Source: Budorcas taxicolor (taxonomy: Eukaryota > Chordata > Mammalia > Artiodactyla > Bovidae). From it: 64,000 nt of DNA. The translations under genes were made by a program, and so were the position numbers. Location of the stretch: positions 17,426,001 through 17,490,000 of the forward strand of contig NC_068933.1 of assembly GCF_023091745.1 (NCBI RefSeq). Direction: 5' to 3'. The notes below the pieces were generated by a model that did no database searches, was not told the origin of the DNA, and saw only the letters and a program-made list of their open reading frames with translations. This document shows positions 12,121 through 21,174 of the stretch, piece by piece. The number at the start of each line of letters is the position of its first letter. The stretch's first letter is position 1.

Positions 12121-14405
12121 TAATACTTACTGAATATATGTACTAAAACACAAGTATTGATGGTAGAGTGATAAAGAAAAATATGATTCAAATCTGCAGT
12201 AAACAGATTGGACCTCTAGGCAGTTTTGGTTTCTTATCCTCTGCTGTCAGAAAGTGTCTGTGTAGTAGGAACAGACAACAGAACATTTGAGTTCTACAAA
12301 TCTAGAAAGTTCAAGAAATGCTTGAGAGAAGATGAACAGGAAACCAATTATGAAATATCCAAATCTTGACAATATTTTGCAGTTTTTTTTAAATTAAAGG
12401 TCTTCTGAGATACACATATACTTCTATTTGTCATAATGTTGTTTTGAGAAACTTACAGTTCAAATAATTTAGATTATCAAATAATAGTTTCTATTTGCAG
12501 AGAGACTAAACAGATTGTAAAGACGACTTTGTGTTTCAAGAGTGACCTGATTTTCAATATAAAAGTATAAATAGCTTTTCTGAGTAGCTGCTAGAATGTC
12601 AGCCATATAAATCAACAAGACACGTGTCTCTTTATGTACACTAAATATACTTAGATAATATTTCTACAAGATAAAAAGTTGAAGTTTATTCAATTTTATT
12701 GTTTATGAGTAATGTATCACAATACAATTTGTATAGTGTCACGGATACAGACTTTATAGTGAATTTCTCTCCTGAGATGACTCAATTTCAGTGAGAGATC
12801 AGTTACACATTCATCTATTTTCTATGTGATGCAATTTGTCATGCATAAAATGAAAGTATTATAATGATTCATTTTGTTTAATGAACTCAAAATATAGCTA
12901 AGTGTATTATTGGGCATAATTATAAGAGTTAATTTTCAGGCTTTGCTGGAGACATTTTTAGATTAGTATAATTTTATTACACATATTTTCTGGCAGTGTG
13001 CATGCCTAAGATATTTAAGGCATGCATTTGGGGGCAAGTAACAAAAGGGCATCCCTAAAACAAGGCATCTTCTTTCATGCTTTATCACTTATGAAATATT
13101 TGAATAGTTTTTCACAAGAAATTCTGGGTTTATAGTGTTTGTAAAGTTAAAAGTCTCCTGAATCTCCTGGGAAGGTAGATAATGATGTTAGCTTGAGGTA
13201 ACATCTGGAATCTTTTCAGATTAAAGTAGAAACTCTAGAGGATTCACAATGAACTTTTTTGTTGTTAAATCCCCAGATTCAGTCTTACCATGGTAAAGCA
13301 GAAAGTGTCTAGAGATTTCTATTAGTGAATCTGAGCTCTGAACACATTTATAAGTCACTGATGGATCTCAGCTCATATGTACCTTCAGAGAAAATGCCAG
13401 AGACCACCTTTTGCATGGTTTCTTTCATTTACATACTAAAAAAGATCCTTAAGGCGCTATTATATATATATATATCTTTTTTTTTAATTTGGGGTTTTTT
13501 TGTGTGTGTGCAAAATATTAGGAATAAATGATTATGACATGATTACTGTCCTTCAGGAGCTCACAGTGTCTTGCAGAAAGATACATGAAAAGGAGTAACC
13601 TCATTTTTCCTACTAAAGATACAAATGAGGTAATATTTACATTAAAACTTTAAAGTACAATAGATCCAAGCCTCTCAACTCTTTTCCCACTTCTGGTTTT
13701 GCCCTCTGCCAATAGCTCTTTTAGGGATTTTACAGTGGAGCTGGTCACCTTCAAATGTCACAGCTGACATCAGGCCAGGCCTCTGTTAGAGAGGGTTGGA
13801 GTTTGGGCAGCACATTAAAGGGAGGTGACTGATGTCAGCCTGACTTCCCTTCTGTTCCTGGAAAACATTCTTGCTACCAGAGTGCTAAAACTTTCCTGCG
13901 CTTGCTCCCTTGATCCACAGACATGCAGGCTCCCTTGGCACACCTCATCGGCGGAACAGGATATGTACATGCTTGTCACAGGCTCTCTCCAGGCCAGGGA
14001 GTCCCTCTGCCCCAGATACAGGACTGGCTCATGGACCCGGATGTATTCCATTCATCCTATGTGGTGAGATATCTTTCAGGCCCTTCTTTCTTTAAATAAC
14101 CACATAGAGATGAATTTGGACTATATTCTCTCCTACATGACAAAGGAAGGCACTGGGGAAAGGCATAAAATAGCTGAATTTCCTTTCAGTCTTTTTCTGC
14201 TATTCCTTTCTACCAAAATCATTTCTGTTCTCACATTGCTCTTTAAAATGCTAGTTACACCATTTCTTTATTTTTACAGAGCACCCTGCAGTGTATGAAG
14301 CTAATTTATATGTTCTTTCACTGAATAAGAAACTAACACTATGGTGTGAATTAGTTTAAGGTTTTATCCTCACTAGGTGCAGGGTGCAGAGGAGGTCAAA
14401 ATGAT
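12121..14405. other. Non-genic stretch, mostly unassigned
   Basis: About 2.3 kb with no supported gene or recognised repeat, apart from a short TA run and T runs at 13458-13505. The part at 13690-14050 is less AT-rich than its surroundings and has overlapping 60-80 codon frames on both strands, none with a motif or clear start context. Confidence 0.45.
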
Positions 14406-14409
14406 GAAT

Positions 14410-14650
14410 ATTTTATAACAATAACAATACTTAGTTTTTTTAAGTATTTACTATCCACCAGGTAGAATCATCAGTAGGTTACATGTATTGTGTCATGTAC
14501 TCTTTAACACAGGGAGTGACTACCTTCATTCTTTTTTACACATGGGAAAAATGAGACAGAAAGAGACTGAACAATGATCTCAGGAGGAGAGCCTAACCGT
14601 GAATGCCAGAGCGTGTATGCTGAGCGCTGGACCACACTGCATCCCTCTGT
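14410..14650 (+). mobile_element. MIR SINE
   Basis: The order of features fits a nearly full-length MIR: AGTATTTACTATCCACCAGG, TTACATGTATTGTGTCAT, then TTTTACACATGGGAAAAATG and the GAGACAGAAAGAGACTGAAC core, with moderate divergence. MIR is an ancient tRNA-derived mammalian SINE moved by L2. Confidence 0.8.
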
Positions 14651-14878
14651 AAAGTTTCAGGCAGCCAGTGTTTGTGTGAGGGTAGCAGTATGGTGCAAAG
14701 GAATGATCAGACCCCAAGCACACCATGTGGGTGACTGCTTAATTTTAACACTAATCCTATGGGTGACATTCAGATCTATAGCAGATTCAGGGAATGGGGC
14801 TGATTTACTGAGAGGTGTTCATTGTAATCTACAAGAGACAGAGAACATAATATCTTACAGTCACTTCAAGGTAAGTTA

Positions 14879-15071
14879 GTGAAGTGAAGTCGCTCAGTCG
14901 TGTCCGACTCTTTGCGACCCCATGGACTGTAGCCTACCAGGCTCTTCTGTTCATGGGATTTTCCAGGCATAGTATTGGAGTGGATTGCCATTTCCTTCTC
15001 CAGTGGATCTTCCCAACCCAGGGATGGAACCCAGGTCTCCCGCATTGTAGACAGATGCTTTACCATCTGAG
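14879..15071 (-). mobile_element. Bov-tA SINE
   Basis: Antisense Bov-tA with low divergence (AGTCGCTCAGTCGTGTCCG, CTCCAGTGGATCTTCCC, GACAGATGCTTTACCATCTG). AAGTTA flanks it at 14873-14878 and 15072-15077, a possible but short duplication. The head (GGGAAGCC side) is missing. Confidence 0.92.
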
Positions 15072-15077
15072 AAGTTA

Positions 15078-16228
15078 ACCAGCTAATAAAAACATGCAGT
15101 CACTAAGATCAGTTATTTCTACAGAGATCAGAAAATGGTAAAGGGACCTAAAATACAGTTTTGATATCTGAAATCATCAGACTGTAAAGTTTTCCTCCTA
15201 TAAAATGATTTTGATATTAGCTAAGTCCATTAGGTAGGAAAGAGTTTTGTTGTTATCCTCATAGCTTATTCTAATACAATTAGATCCTTAATAATAGTTT
15301 AAAAAAAGGAACTAGTTTCTCAGACACAGGCAGCTGCAAACTAGCTAATTGGTTCTGGGTCAGTGGGTCTTTTTCTACTTGTTTACTGTTAGTGTTTCTT
15401 TGGGGGAAAATGCATTGCAACACCCCACTGATCTATTGTCTTCCTACATATTGTTAATTCAAGGACTTTGGCATTCAGGGAGGAAATTATGGCCCATCAG
15501 GGTACATAGTATATTCTACTTTCCAGAGAAAGGTCAGGAGAAAAAGAAAAGAGAGAAGATAAATATAAAACCTTTAAATCAAGACTAAATCCCAAAGTTA
15601 TTCCTTGGTTTGTATAACCATCAGTCAATAACAATCAATTGCAATTAGTCAGAAAAGAACTAAACCTTAGACCTGCTGAACAGATGGGATAAAACAGAAA
15701 AATGAAGCCACCTTCCATCATCCGACAGACAAAACCACATGACCATTTTCTTGTTATTGGTTTTGCTCCTCATTAAGATGTGTTCATTTACTTTCTTTTA
15801 TTTTGAAGCTCCTAGTTAGAATCTTGAAACTAGAATTGTCTTCCATGAAGGATTTTGCTCATTACTCTTCTGAATTCCAGACGGCTTGGGGAAATAATTG
15901 TTTATGCTTTAATTATCCATCTCCAAATACAAATAACCCAGAGACCTCTTTTGAGCTCATTCTACTATTCGGAATTCTAAGTACTTCAGCAAATATTTAC
16001 TCTGATGAGAGTACAGAGTTTAAGTTTAACACATAATTCTTGCCTTCTCATATGTTAAAATCAGGAGAAGTTGAAGCCAACACCCAAGATAAGTAACAAA
16101 CTTTGTTGGGTATGAGGAGCCAAGAGAGTTCAGTCAAGAAATAGAACTTGGTTGTATTTATAATACAGGTAAAACTTTGATAGAGAAAAAAAGCACAGGT
16201 ATTCCAATGAAGAGAATAGAAGAACACT
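15078..16228. other. Non-genic stretch, nothing assigned
   Basis: About 1.15 kb of unassigned sequence. Frames of 77-79 codons at 15349-15588 and 15803-16036 have no recognisable motif. No repeat family was identified. Confidence 0.45.
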
Positions 16229-16239
16229 AAAGCAGACTT

Positions 16240-16802
16240 TTTGTCTTTTTATACTGTCATGGGGTTCTTGTGGCAAGAATTCTATGACAAAGCTATGGCA
16301 AACCTAGACAGCATATTAGAAAGCCAAGACAGCACTTTGCTGACAAAGGTCCGTATAGTCAAAGCTATGGTCTTTCCAGTAGCGTTGTATCACTGTGAGA
16401 GTTGGACCATAAAGAAGGCTGAGTGCCAAAGAACTGATGTTTTTGAATTGTGGTGCTAGAGAAGACTCGTGAGACTCCCTTGGGCAGCAAGGAGATCCAA
16501 CCAGTCCATCCTAAATGAAATCAACCCTGAGTTCTCATTGAAAGGACTGATGCTGAAGCTGAAACTCCAGTAATTTGGCCACCTGATGTGAACAGCCAAC
16601 TCATTGGTAAAGTCCCTGATGCTGGGAAAGATTGAAGGAGGGAGGAGAAGAGGGCAGCAGAGGATGAAATGGTTGGAAAGCATCACTGACTCAATGGCCA
16701 TAAACTTGGGCAAACTCCAGGAGCTAGTGAGGGACAGGGAGGCCTGGCATGCTATAGTCCATGGGACTGCAAAAAGTCAGACGTGACTTAGTGACTGAAC
16801 AA
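16240..16802 (+). mobile_element. BovB LINE copy 4, 5'-inverted (twin-primed), with TSD
   Basis: From about 16284 to 16802 this is the BovB 3' end in sense: C-terminal ORF remnants with an in-frame stop (WC* near 16457), then the CGTGACTTAGTGACTGAAC tail. The first 43 bases (TTTTATACTGTCATGGGG, TTGTGGCAAGAAT) are the BovB region upstream of the endonuclease in reverse orientation. AAAGCAGACTT at 16229-16239 and AAAGCAAACTT at 16803-16813 (one mismatch) flank the pair, so the inverted and direct parts entered together. This is the signature of twin priming. Confidence 0.85.
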
Positions 16803-16921
16803 AAAGCAAACTTGTGGAGGCTGGAATGTGTACTATGTGTTTGTGGGAACAAGGACCTTATCAATCATTTCAACATACTGAAAGAGACTTCTTTCCATTC
16901 CATTCATAAATGGAAAGTATA

Positions 16922-17033
16922 CACCCTATATATAATATATACATTATATAGTATGTATTTTGTATTTAGTATATACTTTCTATATTATACATTATATAAA
17001 ATATATATAATATACATTATATATATATATAAA
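16922..17033 (+). repeat. TA-rich microsatellite-like tract
   Basis: Imperfect (TA)n/TATATAA words over about 110 bases. The overlapping 93-codon frame is a Y/I-rich artefact of this tract. Confidence 0.9.
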
Positions 17034-17077
17034 ATCTTTTAAATAATTCTGAGCTCCGTTTTTTAAAGCTCTTTAAA

Positions 17078-17852
17078 AAGATCAGCACCTCTTTATGATG
17101 AAAACGCTCCAGAAAATGGGCACAGAAGTAACCTCCCTCGACATAATAGAGGCCATATACAAGAAACCCATAGCAAACATTCTTCTCAGCGGTGATAAAC
17201 TGAAAGCATTTCCTCTAAGGTCAGAAATAAAACAAGGGTGTCCACTCTTGCCACCATTATTCAGTATAGCTTTCGAAGTCCTTGCTATGACAATTAGAGG
17301 GAAAAAAAAAAAGAAATAAAAGGAATCCACATTGGATAAGAAGTAAACTCTCACTGTTTATGGATGACATGATACTATACATAGAAAACCCTAAAGATGC
17401 CACCAGAAAATTATTAGAGCTAGTCAATGAGTTTAGTAAAGTCACAGGATACAAAATTAATACATATCCCTTTCAGTCTTATACACTGACAATGAAAAAT
17501 TGGAAAGAGAAATTAAGGAAACTATCCCATTCGCCATTGCAACAAAAAGAATAAAACACCTAGGAATAAAGCTACCTGAGACAAAAGACCTGTATGCCGA
17601 AAACAGTAAGACCACAGATGCAAGAAAGCAAAAAATGACCCAAACAGATAAACCATGATCTTGGATTGGAAGAATCAGTATGTGAAAATGACTGTAATTC
17701 GTAAGGCAATTTCCAGATTCAATGCTATCCCAATCAAATTACCAATGGCATTTTTCACAGAACTGGAACAAAAAATTTTACAGTTTGTATGGAAACACAA
17801 AAGACCCCGAATAGCCAAAGCAATCTTGAGAAAGAAAAATGGAGCTCTGAGC
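17078..17852 (+). mobile_element. L1 ORF2 fragment (reverse transcriptase region)
   Basis: Sense L1 ORF2 with broken frames. Successive pieces read as IEAIYKKPIANILLSGDKLKAF, QGCPLLPPLFSIAFEVLA, the RT box FMDDM (an F-x-DD variant) with LYIENPKDATRKLLELVNEF, and INAIPIKLPMAFFTELEQKI-type sequence. Stops and frameshifts separate them (for example at an A-rich GGGAAAAAAAAAAAG near 17300). Neither the 5' nor the 3' end of L1 is present, so this is an internal fragment. Confidence 0.92.
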
Positions 17853-17923
17853 TCCTTAAGCATAAAGAGTATAAATATCTTGTGTTAGGAGCCCAGTAAA
17901 AACGATTGGGTAGGAGAATGATA

Positions 17924-18079
17924 GGGCTTCGCTTGTGGCTCAGCTGGTAAAGAATCCACCTGCAGTGCGGGAGACCTGGATTCGATCCCTGGGTTGGGAA
18001 GATCCTCTGGAGGAGGAAAGGCTACCCACTCCAGTATTCTGGCCTGGAAAACTCCATGGACTATACAGTCCATAGGAAT
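17924..18079 (+). mobile_element. Bov-tA SINE, 3'-truncated
   Basis: Sense head GGCTTCGCTTGTGGCTCAGC, B-box-like GATTCGATCCCTGGGTTGG and body CTACCCACTCCAGTATTCTGG are well conserved. The copy stops after TACAGTCCATAGG and lacks the GTCGGACACGACTGAG tail. Confidence 0.92.
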
Positions 18080-18211
18080 GGAAATTTTATCTTAAAACTG
18101 TAGAAAATAATTAAAAGTGGATCTTGAAGTCCAGCTGAAATCTCCCTACTTTATTTTGCATCAATTTAAACAGGATAATAATCATTTATCTATTTAAACA
18201 ATAAAGGATCT

Positions 18212-18328
18212 TGCTGCTGCTGCTGCTCAATTGCTTCAGTCGTGTCCGACTCTGTGCGACCCCATAGACAGCAGCCCACCAGACTCTGCTGTCCCTAGGA
18301 TTCTCCAGGCAAAAACACTGGAGCTCAG
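18212..18328 (-). mobile_element. Bov-A2 half-unit with (CTG)n
   Basis: A (GCT)n run at 18212-18227 precedes the antisense unit CAGTCGTGTCCGACTCTGTG, CCATAGACAGCAGCCCACCAG, ATTCTCCAGGCAAAAACACTGG. This is one monomer of the Bov-A2 dimer seen complete at 60428-60703. Confidence 0.88.
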
Positions 18329-18539
18329 GTAGAGCCTAATAAACAGAAATACACATAGAAATATATTTATAGCATGGATAGTAAGAGCAATGCTGAAGAT
18401 TTGCATAGAGAGAAAAAAGGTACTGCCCTGGGCTTAATTAGTATTGAGATGAAGTATGATGAGTACTATTTAGCCTGATGAAAGAGACATAGGAAGTCCA
18501 TATAGAAGTTATAGATGCAAAGCTTGGTGTCTGTGAAAA

Positions 18540-18710
18540 TAGGAGCTTGGTATTGTTGGACAGAAAGCAGATAGGAAGAGAAATGAGATACACCTACTGG
18601 AGTTAAAAACTAACTGGATCATGGAAGCTTTTGTAGACCAGTTAAGAGATTAACTTCCTCAGGCCGGTGGATAGTCACTGAGAGTTTTCAGGAGGGTAAG
18701 ATCATGGCAA
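18540..18710 (+). mobile_element. Possible old mammalian-wide repeat
   Basis: GGACAGAAAGCAG...CATGGAAGCTTTTGTAGACCAG...GAGTTTTCAGGAGGGTAAG...ATCATGGC follows the order of a common mammalian repeat that I cannot name with certainty. Better copies are at 48170-48930 and 58640-59040. Divergence is high. Confidence 0.35.
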
Positions 18711-18834
18711 TGTGAGTTGTAGAGAAATAACTCTCAAGGCTAGTAAAAGTAAAGAGGGTCACAACTGGAAAGGGTACAGTTAGCAGGAATAAGTGTGATC
18801 TCAGGTCAGGCTGTATGACTGCTGTCTTTTCCTG

Positions 18835-18931
18835 GTACACACCTCTGTACTTCTTGGCTAACTCTGACACATTAAGTCTTGGCTCAAATATTACTTTATC
18901 AATGAGGCTAACCCTATTAAAGCTTTAATCC
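18835..18931 (+). mobile_element. L2 LINE fragment, left part
   Basis: CTCAAATATTACTTTATCAATGAGGCTAACCCTATTAAAG follows the L2 3' region. The element continues at 20738-20890 and probably 21630-21690, split by the AASDHPPT retrocopy and by an L1. Confidence 0.65.
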
Positions 18932-18949
18932 TCTCACTTTTATATTTCT
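18932..18949 (+). repeat. Target-site duplication, left copy
   Basis: TCTCACTTTTATATTTCT, identical over 18 bases to 20738-20755. It marks the left edge of the AASDHPPT retrocopy and belongs to the interrupted L2. Confidence 0.92.

Positions 18950-18978
<29 letters not shown>
18950..18978 (+). repeat. (TG)14 microsatellite at the retrocopy 3' edge
   Basis: A clean TG run lies directly against the target-site duplication, where a poly(T) (poly(A) on the transcript strand) would be expected. In the sense of the retrocopy it is (CA)n, with GATAAAA and AATACA, both close to minor poly(A)-signal variants, a few bases before it. A T11 run (19006-19016) lies further inside. A tail that turned into (CA)n is the simplest reading. 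Confidence 0.85.
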
Positions 18979-18980
<2 letters not shown>

Positions 18981-19221
18981 TCTGTTTTATCACTTTAGGA
19001 CTCTATTTTTTTTTTTAGCAAATCCAATATGATTTTGGGGAGGAAGAAGAGGTAAACATGTATTCTAGTCGTCTATCTTGATCTGAGAGGCTGCCTTTTA
19101 ATAGGAAAAGTTGTTTCTTCTTTTTAAAAATGTTTTGTGAAATAAAATTTGATACTCTCAGGCATTTAGTGAATACAGAAGACTACAGTTTTCACTTCCC
19201 TTTGTTACTCAGAAAATCATA

Positions 19222-20151
19222 TCATGACTTTGTACCATTTCTTATTGAAATCTCTCCTGTAAAGCAAAAACAGTCCCAAAATGAAGGATCTTCAGGGGTC
19301 ATAGGAACTGCAGATGATATTAAATCATTAAAGGTGAGAATAGTAAACTGCCTCTGGGTTGCTTTAGAATCATCTTGAGATGTAACATTCTGATGTCTAG
19401 ATCCATTGGGTTTCCTAAGAGCTACTGCAACAAAATGGTGCTCATCTATTTTGCTTTCCTCAAATGCCCATTCTTTTTCTTCTTCTCCATCCAAAAATAA
19501 ACGTGTTTCTTTATAAACTTGGCCTATATCCAGGTTTAATGGGGATATATCGAATTCAAGCCGCTGCAATTCAAATCCTAATCCAACACCTATTGCTTTT
19601 ATGAAGCTTTCTTTCAGTGCCCAATTCCTATAAAACATATCCAGCTGAGTCCATTCATCCTTAAAGCTTCTGATTGTTTCCCATTCTTTGTTGGTGAACT
19701 TTCTTTTCATAATATGAAAAAATTCTGGAATTGAACCACGACCTGGAAAACTAGTCTTCATTATATCAATTCCAACTTGTAGCTCAGATTCTGCAGCAAG
19801 TACAGCACAGTCTCCTTGATGAGAGATGTTAAAGTTGAAATTGGGGTAAGGATTCAATGAGTCTTTTGCAATAACTGGTTTTCCTTTTGCAGTTCTTTGC
19901 AAACGAATATTATTCCAAGGTATATTCAATTTCTCTGCCACTAATTTCCTTATCATCAGACGACCAGCCAGGGCGGCCTTAGCGTCCCGGGCGAAGACGA
20001 ACTGGCCGATGCGCTCCTTCTCCTCGGGCTGGATCGATCGCACCGCTAGCAGCCATTCGGCACGGCTGGGTAGCCACGTGCCACAGGGAAAAGCCCAGCG
20101 CACGCCCTCCATCGCCGGCAGCACGCAGAGTCGCTGGGCAAGGAGAACCAT
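19222..20151 (-). CDS. AASDHPPT: AASDHPPT-like 4'-phosphopantetheinyl transferase, intact retrocopy ORF
   Basis: Sfp-type phosphopantetheinyl transferases move the phosphopantetheine arm of coenzyme A to a serine of carrier-protein domains. AASDHPPT does this in mammalian cytosol for fatty acid synthase and other acceptors (family knowledge). The 309-residue frame equals the usual mammalian length and opens at a start codon followed 13 codons later by the MEGVRWAF segment typical of the family. Visible residues include R47, R86, the SHQGD segment (110-114), the Mg-binding D129 in GIDIMK and E181/K185 in WALKESFIKAIG; none of the key positions I know is lost. The end FWDCFCFT...RNGTKS is also the family end, followed by TGA. 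There are no introns, frameshifts or stops, although the parental gene has introns. The intact frame suggests either recent insertion or selection; which one cannot be told here. Transcription could come from the CpG-rich leader. Alternative: a decaying but young pseudogene. Confidence 0.93.
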   Translation of the reverse strand: MVLLAQRLCVLPAMEGVRWAFPCGTWLPSRAEWLLAVRSIQPEEKERIGQFVFARDAKAALAGRLMIRKLVAEKLNIPWNNIRLQRTAKGKPVIAKDSLNPYPNFNFNISHQGDCAVLAAESELQVGIDIMKTSFPGRGSIPEFFHIMKRKFTNKEWETIRSFKDEWTQLDMFYRNWALKESFIKAIGVGLGFELQRLEFDISPLNLDIGQVYKETRLFLDGEEEKEWAFEESKIDEHHFVAVALRKPNGSRHQNVTSQDDSKATQRQFTILTFNDLISSAVPMTPEDPSFWDCFCFTGEISIRNGTKS

Positions 20152-20230
20152 CCACCAAAGGCCCTCGCCGCCGCCCCGGGCTCGATGGCGCGGACGCGGG
20201 CGGAGAGCCTCCCAGCTGCCCCTGCGCCGC
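20152..20230 (-). other. GC-rich 5' leader next to the start codon
   Basis: This CpG-rich stretch lies between the retrocopy start codon and the 20-bp repeat array. It probably derives from the parental 5' UTR. There is no upstream stop in the main frame until well into the leader, but the family start at codon 1 is the sensible choice. Confidence 0.6.
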
Positions 20231-20530
20231 GTGCGTCGACTGGGCGCCGCGTGCGTCGACTGGGCGCCGCGTGCGTCGACTGGGCGCCGCGTGCGTCGAC
20301 TGGGCGCCGCGTGCGTCGACTGGGCGCCGCGTGCGTCGACTGGGCGCCGCGTGCGTCGACTGGGCGCCGCGTGCGTCGACTGGGCGCCGCGTGCGTCGAC
20401 TGGGCGCCGCGTGCGTCGACTGGGCGCCGCGTGCGTCGACTGGGCGCCGCGTGCGTCGACTGGGCGCCGCGTGCGTCGACTGGGCGCCGCGTGCGTCGAC
20501 TGGGCGCCGCGTGCGTCGACTGGGCGCCGC
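20231..20530 (+). repeat. CpG-dense minisatellite, 15 perfect 20-bp units
   Basis: Unit GTGCGTCGACTGGGCGCCGC repeats 15 times (300 bases) without a single difference. Each unit holds five CpG steps counting the junction, plus palindromes GTCGAC and GGCGCC. A partial unit (GCGCCGC) ends just before it, and degenerate relatives (CGCCGCATGCGTC, CGTCGCGTGCGTG, CGCCGCGCGTGTCC) lie in the next 115 bases, so the array seems to have grown from an older set of related motifs. The 20-base unit lacks stops in all six frames, which creates the long false frames here. It sits inside the retrocopy target duplication, upstream of its start. Confidence 0.97.
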
Positions 20531-20737
20531 GTGTGTCCGCAGGACCTGGGTCACTGGGGGCGGGGCGCCGCATGCGTCCTCCCGCGCGGGGGCGGGGCGT
20601 CGCGTGCGTGGGAGGGGCGCCGCGCGTGTCCGCGGGACGTGGCTCACCGGTGACCCTCACTTCACAGCACCCGCGCGGCCGCCGCCTCCTCTGTAGCGGG
20701 AGCCGGGACCCTGCTCTGCACTCTGCGTCCTCTGCGT
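20531..20737 (-). promoter_or_regulatory. CpG-island leader of the retrocopy with two GC boxes
   Basis: A very GC- and CpG-rich segment. GGGGGCGGGG occurs at 20556-20565 and 20588-20597 (plus strand), the Sp1-type GC box. A word related to GTGTCCGC(A/G)GGAC(C/G)TGG occurs twice (about 20533 and 20626), hinting at an older duplication of roughly 94 bp. It forms the 5' end of the retroposed transcript. Promoter activity is inferred from composition and position only. Confidence 0.5.
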
Positions 20738-20755
20738 TCTCACTTTTATATTTCT
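20738..20755 (+). repeat. Target-site duplication, right copy
   Basis: Identical over 18 bases to 18932-18949. It defines the 5' edge of the retroposed transcript at 20737. Confidence 0.92.
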
Positions 20756-20890
20756 GATCCTCATTATCCTATACTATTTATGTTAGTCTGTAGTACGTAC
20801 CAGCTTTAGGTAACTAATTTATTATACTTATTGTTTCTTTTCTGTCTCTTCCAACTAGAATGTAAACTCCAGAAAGGCAGGGATATTTTT
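20756..20890 (+). mobile_element. L2 LINE fragment, middle part
   Basis: CCAACTAGAATGTAAACTCC followed by AGAAAGGCAGGGATATTTTT is the classic L2 3'-end signature. It continues the L2 interrupted at 18931. Confidence 0.8.
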
Positions 20891-20892
20891 TA

Positions 20893-20952
20893 ATGTGTGA
20901 AAAAAATTTTTTTTACTGGAATTTAGTTGCTTTACAATGTTGTGTTACTTTC
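20893..20952 (-). mobile_element. L1 3' end, left piece
   Basis: TTTACTGGAATTTAGTTGC then TTTACAATGTTGTGTTACTT is the antisense of the ruminant L1 3' terminal region. The element resumes at 21375 after two SINE insertions. Confidence 0.78.
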
Positions 20953-21174
20953 TTATGTGCTTAGCTGCCCAGTCAGTCACAAAGAGTGTCCGACTCTTTG
21001 TGACCCCCCTGGACTACAGCTTGCCAGGCTCCTCTGTCCATGGGATTCTCCAGGCAAAAATACTGGAATGGGTTGCCATTCCCTTCTCCAGGTTATTTTC
21101 CTGACCCAGGCATCGAACCTGTGTCTCCTGCATTGGCAGATTCTTTACTGTCTGAGCCACCAGGGAGCCCTGAA
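20953..21174 (-). mobile_element. Bov-tA SINE, nested in L1
   Basis: Complete antisense Bov-tA ending GTCTGAGCCACCAGGGAGCC. It lies in tandem, same orientation, with the next copy. Confidence 0.92.

Larger units (their letters stand above)
18950..20737 (-). mobile_element. AASDHPPT: AASDHPPT processed retrocopy, whole insertion
   Basis: Bounds are set by the perfect 18-bp direct repeat. In transcript order it has about 586 bp of CpG-dense leader with a 20-bp minisatellite, a 309-codon intronless frame and about 270 bp of 3' sequence ending in the (CA)n-type tail. Lack of introns, the flanking duplication and insertion into an L2 show LINE-mediated retroposition of a capped transcript. The very long GC-rich leader means the copied RNA started well upstream, so the promoter-proximal CpG island came along. 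Confidence 0.9.

Noticed and set aside
13815..14095. Overlapping 60-80 codon frames on both strands as an exon
   Set aside because: They have no motif or convincing splice signals. The slightly higher GC alone explains the open frames.
16761..17042. 93-codon Y/I-rich frame
   Set aside because: Most of it is translated TA-rich microsatellite.
17078..17852. Active L1
   Set aside because: Only an internal ORF2 piece with several stops and shifts; neither end of the element is present.
20231..20530. CRISPR-like array
   Set aside because: Units are head-to-tail with no spacers, in a vertebrate genome, with no associated genes. It is a minisatellite.
20231..20530. G-quadruplex array
   Set aside because: Each 20-base unit has only one run of three G on the plus strand and no close set of four, so the array does not fit the usual pattern.
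19979..20757. Long overlapping open frames on both strands (141-222 codons) coding 20-residue repeats such as RRLGAACVDWAPRASTGRRV
   Set aside because: They come from the 20-bp minisatellite, whose unit has no stop in any frame; six-way openness is an artefact of the repeat, not evidence of a repeat protein.
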